Source: Lumbricus rubellus
Taxonomy: Eukaryota; Annelida; Clitellata; Crassiclitellata; Lumbricidae
Reading direction: 5' to 3'
DNA: 64,000 nucleotides
NCBI GenBank assembly: GCA_945859605.1
Contig: OX243821.1
Span: 22,809,568-22,873,567 of the forward strand
How positions within the stretch are numbered: position 1 is the stretch's first letter; each line of letters opens with the position of its first letter. The position numbers were made by a program, and so were the translations under genes. The notes beneath the pieces are model-generated. The model had not been told where the DNA came from and did not search any database. It saw only the letters and a program-made list of their open reading frames with translations. Shown one piece after another: positions 44,096-56,061 of the stretch.

Positions 44096-44774
44096 TATTG
44101 GGACGAGATATCGCTTATTGAATACCACTCGATGGCTCTGAACAGCGGACATCACGTCTGCTGGAACTTTTCACAGAACGTCGACCATAGGCGTTGGGTG
44201 CGTTTCTTTCGGCAATGCTACTCGAGAAGAGGTTCTTTTTTAATCTGGATGGATATTTTGGATCGATATTACTGTTGAATACAAGAGATTCTCTGGACTT
44301 ATATTTTGTGGTGTATAACAAGGATGCTATTTGGCGTCTTCATATATACTTCCTTCAGGTTTAGAACTTGCACAATCAAAGGCAAGAGTGGATATCACCA
44401 ATGGGAGGCGGCTGTAGCCTAATTAAGTAATAATTTTTTATTATACTTTGAATGTCATCTTGACTTGGAAAATTGCGATTTGTGTGATTACCACTTTTCT
44501 AGCAGGATAAATTTTATATGTGTTCATGATGGAACACAATATTATACAACTTATACAAGTGCAACATATTGCACATAGCAAATATATATTATTAATGCTT
44601 TATTTATAAAGAAGGCCCAGATTCAACCTTTTTACCATGAAAGTGGTATCCTTTTCGGGGTTAGCCTCTCCCAAATAAGATCCAGACTCGAAGTTGCCAC
44701 CCCCCCCCCAAAAAAAAAAAAAACGAAAACCAAACTCCGCTCATGAGAGTCGGCCATTATTAAAAAGCTGATGC

Positions 44775-45095
44775 CAACTTGTTTCGACATGTTGTGCTCC
44801 GAGGCAAATGAATTCCTAATTATTTTTATCCTCAATTAACCCAGGCTTGCCCTCCATGCATGTTTCTCTCCCTCCAGAACTGTACACTCCTTTAGATCTC
44901 GCTCATACAATCTGGAGTTACCACGCTGTGATTCATTTATTGGAAAGAAATTTTCATAAGATTGCTGTGTAGAACTGTAGATGACTTGTTCGACTTTAAT
45001 ATTTTATTAACTTCCTTCAACTCATGACTTTATTTTTACCTTTAACTGCTGATTATTACTTTGATTTATTATATGAAGTTTTTCATTGTACCATT
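44775..45095 (+). mobile_element. LINE ORF2 C-terminal remnant
   Basis: ACATGTTGTGCTCCGAGGCAA, then CGCTCATACAATCTGGAGTT, correspond to the LCSKA and RSHNLE motifs of the copies at 5,045 and 41,066. More decayed. It occupies the same place relative to copy C as 5,045 does to copy A, so it was part of the duplicated unit. Confidence 0.6.
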
Positions 45096-45103
45096 GTGGA
45101 TGG

Positions 45104-45190
45104 ATGGATCCAGATTTGACGAAGGCTTGTGACAACAGAAACCGTTACCCGCGTAAAAATTTGTTTAACATAATAAAACACTTTTTCATT
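45104..45190 (+). repeat. ~85-bp dispersed repeat, diverged
   Basis: GGATGGATCCAGATTTGACG through GTGACAACAGAAACCG to ACACTT. Inserted within the LINE tail. Confidence 0.65.
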
Positions 45191-45724
45191 GTGCATTTGT
45201 GGTTTAATTAAGAAAATCTTTCAATTACGTTCCATTCAATGCTATGTAATATAGATAAATTTTGTGTTTATACAAACGCTGGATGGAAGACATACATTTT
45301 TTTTTAACGTCCGGAATATATATAAGAGACAAATTCTATTTTAAAAAGGTATGTTAAAGGGGAAATCGGAAATATTATTTTTCACGCATAGTGTCATTAT
45401 ACTGAAACTATAAACTGCTCTTATTTCGGTAAGTACACTTTTGGACAGTACCAAACCATCACGAAGAAGGAGTGAAACGCTAATAATCTCCCTATTACAC
45501 TGTGTTGTAAAATGTAGACTACTAATACATAATAAAATACAAATAGGTCTCGGTAAACAACATGTTTCGAGTTTTATGTAAACACCTTTAAAACATGGAT
45601 AATCACATCTATAAAAAATAAAATGACAAAAGTTTTATTCAAGTATGTGTTCTCACAATGCGATGATGCCTATAATTATTAGTAACATCGGACCAAATTA
45701 CCAAACATGTGATGTCCTGGAAGT

Positions 45725-45889
45725 GGAAGGAAACGATAAAAACTACGCAAAAACTGGCAGGACGCCAATAGAAGTAACTTGAAATGTATGGAGATGTCAT
45801 GGGAAGAGACTGAAGAACTGGCGATGGACAGGAAGGAGTTGATGAAGTGCGTTTCCAGATGTGTGGCAGACCTGCGTGGGAATAACTAA
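45725..45889 (+). mobile_element. LINE ORF2 C-terminal remnant
   Basis: The last frame reads MSWEETEELAMDRKELMKCV to a stop at 45,887-45,889. The W..LA.DR motif is the usual C-terminal end of many RTE/L1-type LINE ORF2 proteins. No homolog in this window. Confidence 0.6.
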
Positions 45890-46734
45890 TTAGTTCTAAA
45901 TAAATGTAACAATGTGTATCGCTTTACTATATACTTAAGAAAGAGAGGGTCCTAGAGGTCACCCTCCTTGTTTTAAAATATTCGGGACTGGCACTACCGA
46001 TAAACAGACAACGTCGTCAGATATTACAAGGCATTGCATTGAAGACTGCATGGTGCCACTTATTACTTCGATGTATGAAAATGAAGTTTTTTATGTCCCG
46101 TTGTACAAATAATAAAAAATTTTTTACTTATGTTTGAGTTGCATTGCCTTCAATGTTATGTGATAATAGATAAACTGTGTGACTCTATAACGGGGCAGAA
46201 AAACATAACAATTTTTAAAGTCATTCTCATACATTTAACACAGAGAGATTCTACTTTAAAAAGGTATACTAAACGTAAAATAGGAAAGATATTTTACGCA
46301 TATAATACTTCATCGACATTTGACTGCCTTATACTTGTTGACGTGGGCTATCAATGTAGTGAGAAACTTGTTTTGGATTTAGTCATTATTTTTTCGATTC
46401 TATTTTGTCAATTTGAATAGTTCATTATCTATATTTGGAAATTACCTCTGTTGGGTATTTCCCACGCATCGTCTCTTTATGGCTACCGTATAAATAAGCG
46501 ACTGCTGAGAGCGCTGAGTGCCAGAAGGTGCGATCGCTTTATCGCTTTGAAGTGGTTGCTTTCTGTTCTATAGACTCACTACTCGAATATCGCCCTCTAC
46601 CGTAATGTATCGTAACGTGACGATTGTATAGCGCCTCTGTTTAGAGAGGGCGTCGAAAGCGATGTGCATACATAGAGAGTGATTGCTTAAGTCATTGCTG
46701 CTTTAAGGACACCTTGCGTGAACGTACGAATTCA

Positions 46735-46767
46735 TATGTGTGTGTGTGTTTGTGTGTTTGTGCGTGC

Positions 46768-46805
<38 letters not shown>
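46735..46805 (+). repeat. (GT)n microsatellite
   Basis: Corresponds to the run at 6,135 in copy A. Confidence 0.9.
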
Positions 46806-46806
<1 letters not shown>

Positions 46807-47743
46807 CATGCATATTATGTGTGTTTGTATGCTTGCGTGAGGAAATATGTCTGGTGTAACCAATTGAATCTTTAAGCGTCTGCGGAAAATCACATTCGGC
46901 ACAAAATGTCAAGAACATTGGGCTGGGAAGAATGGAGAAAAGAGATGACTGTTAACCCGGTTAATAAAATCAATCTTACTTAATAACCGATAATTTTTAT
47001 TTCAGCATGGTCAGAATAGTATTGAAATGCCAGTTGGCAAATTGTTACGCGATATGCTTCTAACTCTGATTTCTTTTGAAGTTAAGATTTTTTGAGCGAA
47101 CTATTAAAACTCTAAAATTCTTTGTATTTAAGAACAGCATTTAATCATTTTGAAGGTGTCAAAATTGAGATGAATATAATTCATTTATGAATTTCCAAGC
47201 GATTTGTGAAAAATGAAAATTTCAGGGTATTTGAAAAGAGAGTAGATGCAATTCAACGCCACTGTGTGATAACAAAGATCATTAGCGACGCCCTCCTCCT
47301 TTATCCAGGGTTGGGACTGGCACTGGAAGAGTGCAACCAGTGGCGGAATATTGGTATCAGAGACACAGACAGAAAGAGAGACAGCGCGGCAGACAGACGA
47401 AGAGAATAGGCTAAAATACAAGAAAAACAATTGAAGCAGAACAAAAACAAAGCAACTATTTGTGATTTCGGGGCTCGAAAACCGTCGTTTGTGGTATGGG
47501 GAGCATGGAGAAACAAGATGACGGTTAAATCGGTAAATAAAATCAAACTTACTCTCTAACCAATAGGCTAATTTTGATTTCATCACGGTCACATTAGTAA
47601 TGATGTGCTTTTAGTTTCTTTCGAAAAAATTATTAGAGCTGTAAAATTCTGAATATTTGAAGAGCAATATTTAGTGATTTTATAGGTGTCCAAATTGAGA
47701 CCAATATAATTTTTTTTTTGAAATTCTAAGCGATATGTTAGGA

Positions 47744-47830
47744 ATGGATGGATCCGATTTGACCAGGGTCTATGACAACAGAGGCCGTTACCCTGGACAG
47801 AAATTTGCTCGTCATATTACAGCACTCATG
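47744..47830 (+). repeat. ~85-bp dispersed repeat, best-preserved copy
   Basis: GGATGGATCCGATTTGACC to CATATTACAGCACT. An ATG just before gives an open frame MDGSDLTRVYDNRGRYPGQK that is largely shared by the 25,625 and 1,677 copies. Confidence 0.75.
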
Positions 47831-48231
47831 AGCAAGGTACGGAATGTGAATTTCTTGGTATTTGAAAAACAAAATTTACTAATTTTAAAGGTGTCTAAAT
47901 TGAGACCAATATATTTATTTTTTATATTCCAAGCGATTTGCTAGAAATGGAAATATATGGGTAGGCCTATATGAAGAGTGAGTTGTTGCAATTCAACGTC
48001 ACTGTGTGATAACAAAGATCGTTAGCGACGCCCTCCTTCTTTATCCAGCATTGGGACTGGCACTGGAAGAGTGCAACCAGTGGCGGAATATAATGGTATC
48101 AGAGACACAGATAGAAAACACAGACTGTGAGGCAGACAGACAGACAGACCAAGATATTGACTAAATTACAAGAAAATCAATTGAAGCAGAACAAAACCAA
48201 AGCGACTATTATATGTTTGTTCTTCCGTCAA

Positions 48232-48245
48232 CCGCCAGGTGGCAG
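48232..48245 (+). promoter_or_regulatory. CTCF-like site, copy C
   Basis: CCGCCAGGTGGCAG, identical to the sites in copies A and B. Confidence 0.5.
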
Positions 48246-48333
48246 TGTCGTCGTTCGTTCGTTCGCTTTTCTCTCTGATGTATCTTATGTAGAAATAACT
48301 ACACTATTTTCATTATCTATCGCTTGTTATGTT

Positions 48334-48367
48334 TATATAAATCAATTTTATTATTTTTAAAAGGTGT
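48334..48367 (+). promoter_or_regulatory. TATA-28-AGGTGT module
   Basis: TATATAA at 48334 and AGGTGT at 48362, then CTAAGGCGG. It interrupts the block that is continuous in copies A and B (TCTTATGTAG), so it arrived after the duplication or was retained only here. Confidence 0.4.
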
Positions 48368-48533
48368 CTAAGGCGGTCACTATAATTGGCATCGTTCGTT
48401 CGTTCGCTTTTCTCGCTGATGTATCTTATGTAGAGGGAGCGACGTTCAAATGACGATGACAGCAAAAAGAAGATTAATTATGGGACCACGTCTCGAATTA
48501 ACGACGCTACGACTCGATTCGTTCCTCTTTCCA

Positions 48534-48722
48534 CCGCTGCGTGGCGCCACCGGTGACCCCCCGAGTCACAGGCCTGTCATCTTGCGGCGGTGACGTCATA
48601 ATTACGAGCGATTTTCGATGACGTGCGACGCCGTCTTCATCTTTCGTCGGGTGTGGGTTGAAATCGGGTCCGCGGTGAAAAGAGTTCCGCCAGCGAATAC
48701 TGTGCTGGATTCGCGTTATAAT
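48534..48722 (+). promoter_or_regulatory. Conserved non-coding block 1, copy C
   Basis: Same block as 7,068 and 23,845, with the TGACGTCA palindrome retained. Confidence 0.6.
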
Positions 48723-48743
48723 TGAATAAGAGACTCGTATTAA

Positions 48744-48864
48744 CCCTTTCGTTACGGCGCACACCCCCTATAAGCCACATGTTGCAGACCCGTCGCGGCG
48801 ACGTGTCCAGTACGGCACATGGTTTTGGTATCCCGTTGGCCCGACAGGTCCAGAGGCGAAAGGG
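48744..48864. mobile_element. 121-bp TTAA mini-element
   Basis: CCCTTTCG...CGAAAGGG ends with TTAA on both sides (48,740-48,743 and 48,865-48,868). Copy A has a single TTAA-containing empty site (GCATTTTTAAAATAGGATGC, ~7,262). Non-coding. Confidence 0.8.
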
Positions 48865-49269
48865 TTAATATGATGCTTTCCAGAAAGTAGAATTTTTGTG
48901 GAAGTCAATTGATGAAAACAGAGTTTTGAATTGCAGCTTATAACAATAAATTCTAGCATCAGGCCATTCGACCTGGAACGACCCCCACCCCTTTACATTT
49001 CTCTTTCTATAACTCCTAAGTCATTCCTCTTTTTCTGATGGTTAAAACATAACTTAATGAAGGATAGTTAGAGATCCCCGTTCATGAACAGTTAATGCGC
49101 TCAAAATTTTTTTATTTATGTCGCATCGTTTCACTGCGTTTAGAAGGTGTTTAAGACGACCGCTGTAAGCCATCGGAAGCAGCGACCGTTCGAATATGAA
49201 TAATTATATCCATTCAATAAAATAATTTATATTCTCAATCACCATTAAGTGCAAATCGTCAGACCATTT

Positions 49270-49651
49270 GGATGGTGTTATGCACAAGTGGTCCATTTGT
49301 GTCCTGGGAATTTGTGGATATTGTGGCGTGTATCTGTGGCTTGAACGTCACTTGGTCCAGTTGTGCATAACAGAGTCGGGGGTTGGTCCAAAAGTGTATA
49401 GCTATTTATTGTGACGTATTAGCTGTGGCTTGAACGTGACTTGGTACAGTTGTTTATAACAGAATCGCGAAGTTGGTCCATTAGTGTATAGCTACTAATT
49501 AATCATAATTAATTAATTAACTAATCATTCTGATGGGCTAGAAAGTTGGTTCCAGCGTCAAAACGTGCGAAAAATTATGCTCTATTTTATAGAAAAATAA
49601 AACGTAAAAGTGAAATTTTGAGGGTTGGTCCACTTGTGCATAGCACCATCC
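49270..49651. mobile_element. 382-bp TIR element, 4-bp target duplication
   Basis: It begins GGATGGTGTTATGCACAAGT and ends with its near inverse ACTTGTGCATAGCACCATCC, flanked by ATTT (49,266-49,269 and 49,652-49,655). Copy B has the empty site CAGACCATTTAATTAACT at ~25,768. The interior has a ~90-bp direct repeat (CTGTGGCTTGAACGT.ACTTGG). Superfamily unknown. Confidence 0.8.
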
Positions 49652-49797
49652 ATTTAATTAACTGCCGTTTCATATCATTATATAAAACGGGTTAATTACT
49701 TCGAGAGGTGTCTAATAATGACCGATCGTGTTTGTAATAACCTCTCATCAAATAGCCTAATCCCGAATTATATTGATAATCTATCTAATCACAATTT

Positions 49798-49831
49798 TAT
49801 ATAGAATAGATTTATATTATTTAAAAGGTGT
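49798..49831 (+). promoter_or_regulatory. TATA-28-AGGTGT module
   Basis: TATATAG at 49798 and AGGTGT at 49826, then CTTAAAG. Another, TATAAAA-25-AGGTGT, is at 49,681-49,711. Confidence 0.4.
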
Positions 49832-49926
49832 CTTAAAGAGAAAAACTGTATTTTCCAGCTAAAGATAATTATTCCAATTAATTTGGTCGGAACCGATTCC
49901 CTACGGAACCGCGATGGTACAACACC

Positions 49927-50135
49927 TGCGAGCGTCCAACCCGAAGTTAATAATGTTCTCAAATAGATAAACAAGGACGGACCTTTTGGGAGAATTAATG
50001 ACGCCTACGACCGCCAGAGGACTGCGGTCCGATTGACAATGCGTTGCTCCTACTCGGCCGGACCGTTTATCGACGACCGGTCATAGCAGCAGCAGCACTC
50101 TAGTAGACCCTGCGCTACAGCACCAACCACCGTCT
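49927..50135 (+). promoter_or_regulatory. Conserved non-coding block 2, copy C
   Basis: Same as 7,940 and 26,090. The CTCF-like core at 50,011-50,025 has one change (GAGGACTGC for GAGGGCTGC). Confidence 0.65.
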
Positions 50136-50548
50136 TTGTCGTCGCTAGAGGCGCTAGTGCGAACGCCGGTGTGGTTGAGTATCAGTTCTCCGGTTAAAAG
50201 TGTCTTACTGCGCACGATATACATGTATGTGTTAACAAGATATTGATTTTGGGGCGAGGTTAAACATAAATTTTGCAGAGGTTTTAAAAAAATGTAATCT
50301 CTGATTTAATGGAGAAGTCGGTTAAATCATTCTGTCGCTTTTCAGAGTGGTTTGAGACAAAAAAACAGCAGATGGCTGTATTTTAGAGTCAATAGAAGCT
50401 TTGAAATGAGAGCAAAGTGGCGGCAAGAGAGATAAAAGACAGACACAGACAGATACATAGAGAATGACAGAGACGTAGACAGATAGACCAACAATCAAAA
50501 TCACAGAAACATAAATTTCAGTATATGTACAGCGTCGGAACGTTTATT

Positions 50549-50704
50549 TTCCCGGGTCGTTTATCGGCACCACACCCGTCTGTTGTATGCCCGTGAAAAA
50601 GCCAGCTGTCGATGTGATCGCTTTTGAGCCGACCCCCGATGTCAGCGGTCGTCGCTTTATTGGAGAAAATTTCTCAGTTAACGTGACCGACCGTAAAAGA
50701 GGCA
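50549..50704 (+). promoter_or_regulatory. Conserved non-coding block 3, copy C
   Basis: Full-length, as in copy B. Confidence 0.55.
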
Positions 50705-50935
50705 GAAGGAGAAGGAAAGAAAAGGGAGAGAAGGAAAGAGAGAGAAAGACATGAACACGGAGAGAGAGACAGGCAGACAGACAGACAGGCAGAGACGGGG
50801 AGACAGAGACGGAGAGACTGAATTATGAATGGTTGAAGGCGATTGGCTGATTCCTTTGCGGAGTATGCTAGCGACGCACCCTGAGACTTTCTCTCTCTCT
50901 CGCTTTCCTGTACGAGTTGCGTCTTGAGTCGTAGA

Positions 50936-50968
50936 TATAAAATCCGACCGAATCGCGAGTTGTCATTC
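50936..50968 (+). promoter_or_regulatory. TATA/Inr core promoter of LMO copy C
   Basis: TATAAAA at 50936 and TCATTC with A at 50965 (29 bp). The leader is conserved with copies A and B. Confidence 0.65.
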
Positions 50969-51169
50969 GAGTGGACATCGTCGACTCATACTCACATGAT
51001 ACGCAGTCGCTGAACTCTATTACTCGCTCGAATACCGGTCACCTTCTCTGCTCCGTGACTTTGATTCGCTTATTAGTCTCTGTCGTTAACAGCTACATTA
51101 ATTAATGGTTAAAGATTGAAGAAGGCTTTGCTAGAAGCATTTTCTCGTTCGTCGAAGTTTTGCAGTTGG
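50965..51169 (+). other. 5' non-coding exon of LMO copy C (predicted)
   Basis: It ends TTGCAGTTGG with consensus donor GTAAGTAT at 51,170. The intron to the acceptor at 55,384 would be 4.2 kb. Of the three copies this has the best donor. Confidence 0.5.
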
Positions 51170-51997
51170 GTAAGTATATTATAAGTTAGTGCCTTTGAGC
51201 TCGTATTTTTCTAAATAAAATTAATATTTTAGTTATCACAGGATCGACGTCTAAATCGTTTTGGTTGCCGGATAAAATTTCGCACTACAAGCATGTTACA
51301 CGGTTGTCAAGCTGCATATGAAAATCTAAAAATCATTCATCCAAAGAATATCTGTTAACAGAAATTCTGTGATTGAACTCTGTTGATTGAACTAAGTGAA
51401 TTAAATAATAATAATAATCAGAGAGAGATCGTAAAAAAAATCATTCTTTAATGTAAATTTTGTGGACACCTCTTTGAAGAAAGTAATTGCCTTTATAAGA
51501 CCTTCTGCTCTACAAAGCCTCGTATGTTTGAACTTATCGACAGCCAAAAATTGGAATTTGTTGGACACCATTATGGTCACCATAATAATTATAAGAGGAC
51601 CTGGTGCACCAAGCCACATAAAAATGAAGAACTGTATTTGATTGGTGTATGATGCAAAACTGCAATTATTTCATATCACAAGATGTCGCTAAATTCTGTA
51701 TTTACGCATGCGTGTTATCTGCTGTTGCATTTCCAGGTCAGATAGGATTCAGACGAATCATCAAACTTTTCATTCGACAACAACAACAACAAAACGTTTA
51801 TTATAAGGGCTTAAAGAAGAAGAAGAAGAAATCTTTTCAATTTAATTTGTTGTTTCAATTGAATTCAACGTCGACTGAATTATTGACAATTACTTCGACA
51901 GGTTGGTTCTTGTAATTACTCCGTTTTCATAAGCCTTGCAAATACATTCAATCAAACAAATAGATAAATATACGCGTAATGTACATATATGCACTAG

Positions 51998-53353
51998 GTT
52001 CTCAAAGTGGTACCGGTCCGCGGAGTCCTGATCACCGGTCCGTGAAGAAGTCTGAGAGTTAAAAATAAATTATAATTATTATTAATTTATATATTCAAAA
52101 TTGTGAATTTATTCGAATTGTTGTTCACAATGTATTCAAACTTCTGTCTCAAACTTTGACAATACATTACCAGTGCCTTATTTTAACTTGAAAAAATGGC
52201 TGTGCAAACAGTTTTTATTAATTAACCCTCGGGCTACCAGGGGGGTGGTATCCACCCCCCCTATGTTTTTCAAAATAAAACTTTTTTCGTTTGGATTAAA
52301 ATGTTGACGTTTTAGCTAGCTGTAGAGGATTCATTTGCACACATTCTGAGCTAAAATGTGTGATGATATACCATACCATTCAAAAGTTATACCCGATATA
52401 CCCGAGGCACCAAGGGGGGTGGATACCACCCCCCCTTAGAATATCGGCTGTATCTTATCCGTCCTTTGACATGAAGAGACACCAATTACACCGTTCTGTA
52501 GAAGGAATGTGGGGCTACAATTTGGTGGTCACGGAGTTGTCTTTTGACAACCGTAAGTGCTCAAAATAAATTAAAATATAAATAAAGGTGTTTTATTTTC
52601 ATAAAATTTTCATGTTTTTCCTATTAAAAATTATTCATAATTTATTTTTTAAGAGAAATAAATTATGTCATTCTATAGAGTGCATTTAGGGCTATTTTTT
52701 GATACCAATTAATTTGACATTTGATGACCGAAAGTGCTCAAAATAAATTTAAATGTGTGAAAATGTTGGGTTTTTTTACAACGCAAACCGATAAGTCTGC
52801 GTAAACGATTTTCAGCATGTTTTACATGTTTTTTCTCTTTTTATTGTAACTAAAACTAACTTATTACTAATTTTTATAGTTGAAAATTGGACTTTATTAT
52901 ATGTAAACTATTTTTAATTAAATAAATTATGTTAAAACACACAGAATCTAATATTCTGCTCATGCGAAAGTATACATTTTGTGGAATCGACGGGTGCCTA
53001 CGGTAAAAAATTCATAACTTCGGGGTGCTTTCATATATTTTAAACCTAAATACACCATTTTGTGCAGAAATGAATGCTGAATCCATAGGTGTATTACAAG
53101 TTATGATATCTCAAACCAAACCCAAAATCCAGGGGGGGGTGGTAACCAACCCCCCCCCTTTGGTAGTCAGTGTTACAAAAATAGCGTGGTAGCCTGAGGG
53201 TTAAAAAATCCCTAACTATAAATGACCCTATAATTATTTTTTTTATAATATACAGTTCGCTTTTGTTTGTGCTTGTCATTAAAGTTAGCGGTCCGCGGGC
53301 TTCCCAGATAAATTATTGCCGGTCCGCGGCCTGCAGAAGTTTGAGAACCACTG
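51998..53353. mobile_element. Degraded hAT element carrying a TTAA element
   Basis: The left end GTTCTCAAAG..ACCGGTCCGCGG and right end CCGGTCCGCGG...TTTGAGAACCACTG match the widespread hAT end consensus. CACTAG before and CACTAGTG after suggest an 8-bp target duplication with the left edge eroded. The interior is mostly the nested element at 52,226. Confidence 0.65.
52226..53200 (+). mobile_element. ~0.98 kb TTAA element with G/C hairpins, copy 3
   Basis: TTAA at 52,222-52,225 and 53,201-53,204; same ends and hairpins as copies 1 and 2. It lies within a hAT, whereas copy 1 lies within another TTAA element, so these are independent insertions and not part of the LMO duplication. Confidence 0.85.
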
Positions 53354-53859
53354 CACTAGTGAATAAGCTTGAGCCCTGCGCTTGGCTTTCGAATTTTGAT
53401 ATAAACATTTTGAAGATTACGATTACGATGGGGTTGGACTGGAAGTACAAAACTTGAAGGAGCGCAATATCAATTTCTCAGTAAATAAAATAAATAAAAT
53501 AAAAAGACGCGGGGCAATTATGTATTCGTCGCACTTTTATTTAAGCATATAATTTTATAAATGCCTCCAGCAGGGTGAAACGCTCAGAGGCGTTCCCAGT
53601 GCCCGGGGACAAAAAACAAGTTTTGAGAAGAGAGAAGCAAGAACAGAACGAAAAATCATAGATTGAAACTATAATAAACCCGCACATATTTACCTACTTT
53701 AAAATGCAGATATATTTGACACCTTTTTTACAAGATTGCTGCCATTTGATATAAGACTCATGAAAGACGCCATGCGCTTAGGTGTATATCAGTTTTTTGT
53801 TGTCATCAATTTTCATAAATCCTCGTCAAATCTGGATACATCATCTGTTCATTTTGCCA

Positions 53860-54095
53860 TCGCAGAGGCAATTCTCTGTCGTCGTCATTTCCAATCGTAG
53901 CAATAAAACGTCAAATTATTGAATGATTATTCACGCAATTATTATTATGCGAGTAATTATTATGCGACGAGTAATAGCCTAATTGACTTTTTCGTCGGTT
54001 TTTGTCCGACGACAGACCTCGGCTTTATTCACACATCACAGCGCAACATGATTGCAATGACCACCATCCCCCATGCAGCAAAGGGGAGAGTGGGG
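53860..54095 (+). promoter_or_regulatory. Conserved intronic block 4, copy C
   Basis: Near-identical to 31,320-31,560. Confidence 0.5.
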
Positions 54096-55384
54096 GAGAG
54101 ACAGAGATAGAGACAGATAGAGAGACAGAGAGATACTGAGACAGAAACATAGACAGACATAAACATAGATACAAAGAGACACTGAGACAGAGACATAGAC
54201 AGACATAGACAGAAACAGACAGACGGAAAGGAGAGAGGAGGGAAGAATGTTTGCGGACAAGCGTTGCGTTGCTTGTATACGAAGCGACGATGCGTTTTCT
54301 CGCAATTACTCTTGCTGGTCAACTCGCGCGGCGACCGTTTACCCGATGTTTCTTACTCGCAATAATACGTGTTCCAACTTTTACTCTCGCCATAGGAGGA
54401 AGGAAGCTGACATTGGAGAAAGAGACGGGTGAAGAAAAGATGAAAACGATAAAATAAAAAAGGAGTAGAAGGAGAATATAAAGGAGTAGGGTGAAGAGGA
54501 GATGAGAAGAGAAGAAAATGAGCAAAGGAAGGACACGAAAGACTAAATTACGCAACGTTATAAGTTTTCTTATAGCGCTTTATAACATCTTTTAAAAGGA
54601 CTGGTGTTTAAGAGTTCGGTAGAGGTGTGTTTGTTTGTGTGTGCACTTCTGAGCAAGGAGATCAATATCAGATTTCAGTTTTATTGTATTCATTTATCGT
54701 ATAAACGCAATTTGTCGATTAGCAGTAAAGCAGTGTACCGAACGACCTTCTGCGTCAGATGAAGTTAAGCAACGCTACGTTAGACGTGTCTTTATATAGA
54801 TGTCTATGATATCCAAAAAGAGGGGTTTTACGATTCGGCCGGCTGAAAGTTTCTTAAACTCGTTGCCAGTGTTGTCGTCTGTTTTAAAACCGATACAATT
54901 CATTAACTGTTATAAGTAATTCTAAGCTTAACTATTTCCATTACCATTTTTTAATAAATGCATTAGAATTCAAGAAAAACATATCATGGGATGGAGAGTT
55001 TTCATGACTCTGCTGCTACATGTCATATAATACTACAACCAGTGTGTTACTGCCACTTCTTCTTCTACTGCTACTGCTATTGCTACCTGCGCTTCCACCC
55101 CACCATATTGTTTATTATGATTGTCATTGCAATTGTTATTGGTTTTGTCATTGTTATTGCTTTGTTACTTTTTTGACACTGGTATTGGTATTGTAAAATT
55201 GATATTAGCATTGATATTGTTGTCATTATCGTTTCGTTATCATCTTTGCTACTAAGTCTGATAATCTATCCGTGATTATAATAATCGGGAGAGCTTCTGA
55301 GTATAGAGCGCAAATGGGCGCTAGAACAAGTGCCCATACATTCACACATACATATCTGCTACTACTTCTGCTGATTGTCTTTAG
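54096..55384. other. LMO intron 1, copy C; no gene seen
   Basis: GACA-type low-complexity sequence, then AT-rich DNA, and a SINE 3' shard near 55,285-55,345 (GGGAGAGCTTCTGAG and GGGCGCTAGAACAAGTGC). Confidence 0.5.
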
Positions 55385-55411
55385 GTTTGTTTGACTTTTT
55401 AAACTGACGTC

Positions 55412-55513
55412 ATGAACTGTGGTGGTCCATCCTCCTCTCACTCATCCTCCGTCGTCTCCATCGCATCCTCATCTTCCTCTTCCGCTTCAACATCAGACGG
55501 GAGGATGTTACAG
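55412..55513 (+). CDS. LMO1/3-like: LMO (LIM-only) first coding exon, copy C
   Basis: The acceptor is GATTGTCTTTAG (exon from 55,385), then a 27-nt leader, ATG and 34 codons (MNCGGPSSSHSSSVVS..., ending DGRMLQ) to a GTAACT donor at 55,514. It is in phase 0 with the LIM1 exon at 57,565, so the spliced protein reads ...MLQ-ECAGCKK. Relative to copy B it has several residue changes and one extra codon near the end. The leader just before the ATG (CTGACGTC) is conserved with copy B. Confidence 0.75.
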
Positions 55514-55643
55514 GTAACTGAATGATTCAGATAACATGTCCGTTAATTCGAGTTTTGGCATTGACACAATTCCCACGATGGATTATTGTATTAAACTTTA
55601 TTAAAGATACGTCATATAACACTGCGGAAAAAATTGACGATAG

Positions 55644-55676
55644 ACACCCTTTCTATGGATTCTCATAGGCTATATA
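55644..55676 (-). promoter_or_regulatory. TATA-27-AGGGTGT module (minus)
   Basis: Minus-strand TATATAG from 55676 and AGGGTGT from ~55,650. It is the copy C counterpart of the minus-strand modules at 32,154/32,629. Confidence 0.3.
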
Positions 55677-55743
55677 AAAATCTCATGTTTGTTAAGTTGT
55701 TGAATTCACCAGCAGTAACAATGTCACACGTTCGTCAATATAT

Positions 55744-55940
55744 AGCGCCGCTTAAACTTGCAACTCAGAAGCACTCCATGCTACAGCGCGGACACTTAAT
55801 CGGAGTTTCACGCCGAAGCCTCCAAGCAATTGCGAGTGAAGGACTTGCCTGAGATCCCTACGCGGCAATTTCATTTGGATTCGAACCTTCAACACTCCAG
55901 CTGTAAGACAACGAACATGCCCGCTATCCCTCCACGCCCA
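55744..55940 (-). repeat. tRNA-derived SINE
   Basis: Same element, orientation and intron as 32,271-32,540: B box GGTTCGAATCC on the minus strand and a GGCGCT end. Shared by both LMO copies. Confidence 0.8.
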
Positions 55941-56061
55941 ACTTATGATAAAACTATTATAGAACTTCCGATAAAAGTTCCGTTAATTCGAGTCTTGAAG
56001 TTGGCAAGAAATGGTGCAATATTTTGCGTCATTGTGATGCGTGCTCTTGTAGAGTGTAGGC

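Larger units (their letters stand above)
47250..50930 (+). promoter_or_regulatory. LMO upstream regulatory block, copy C
   Basis: Collinear with copies A and B. A ~700 bp part is itself tandemly repeated here: the CAACG.CACTGTGTGATAAC block is at 47,258 and 47,995. It carries a 121-bp TTAA element and a 382-bp element absent from A and B. Confidence 0.65.
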
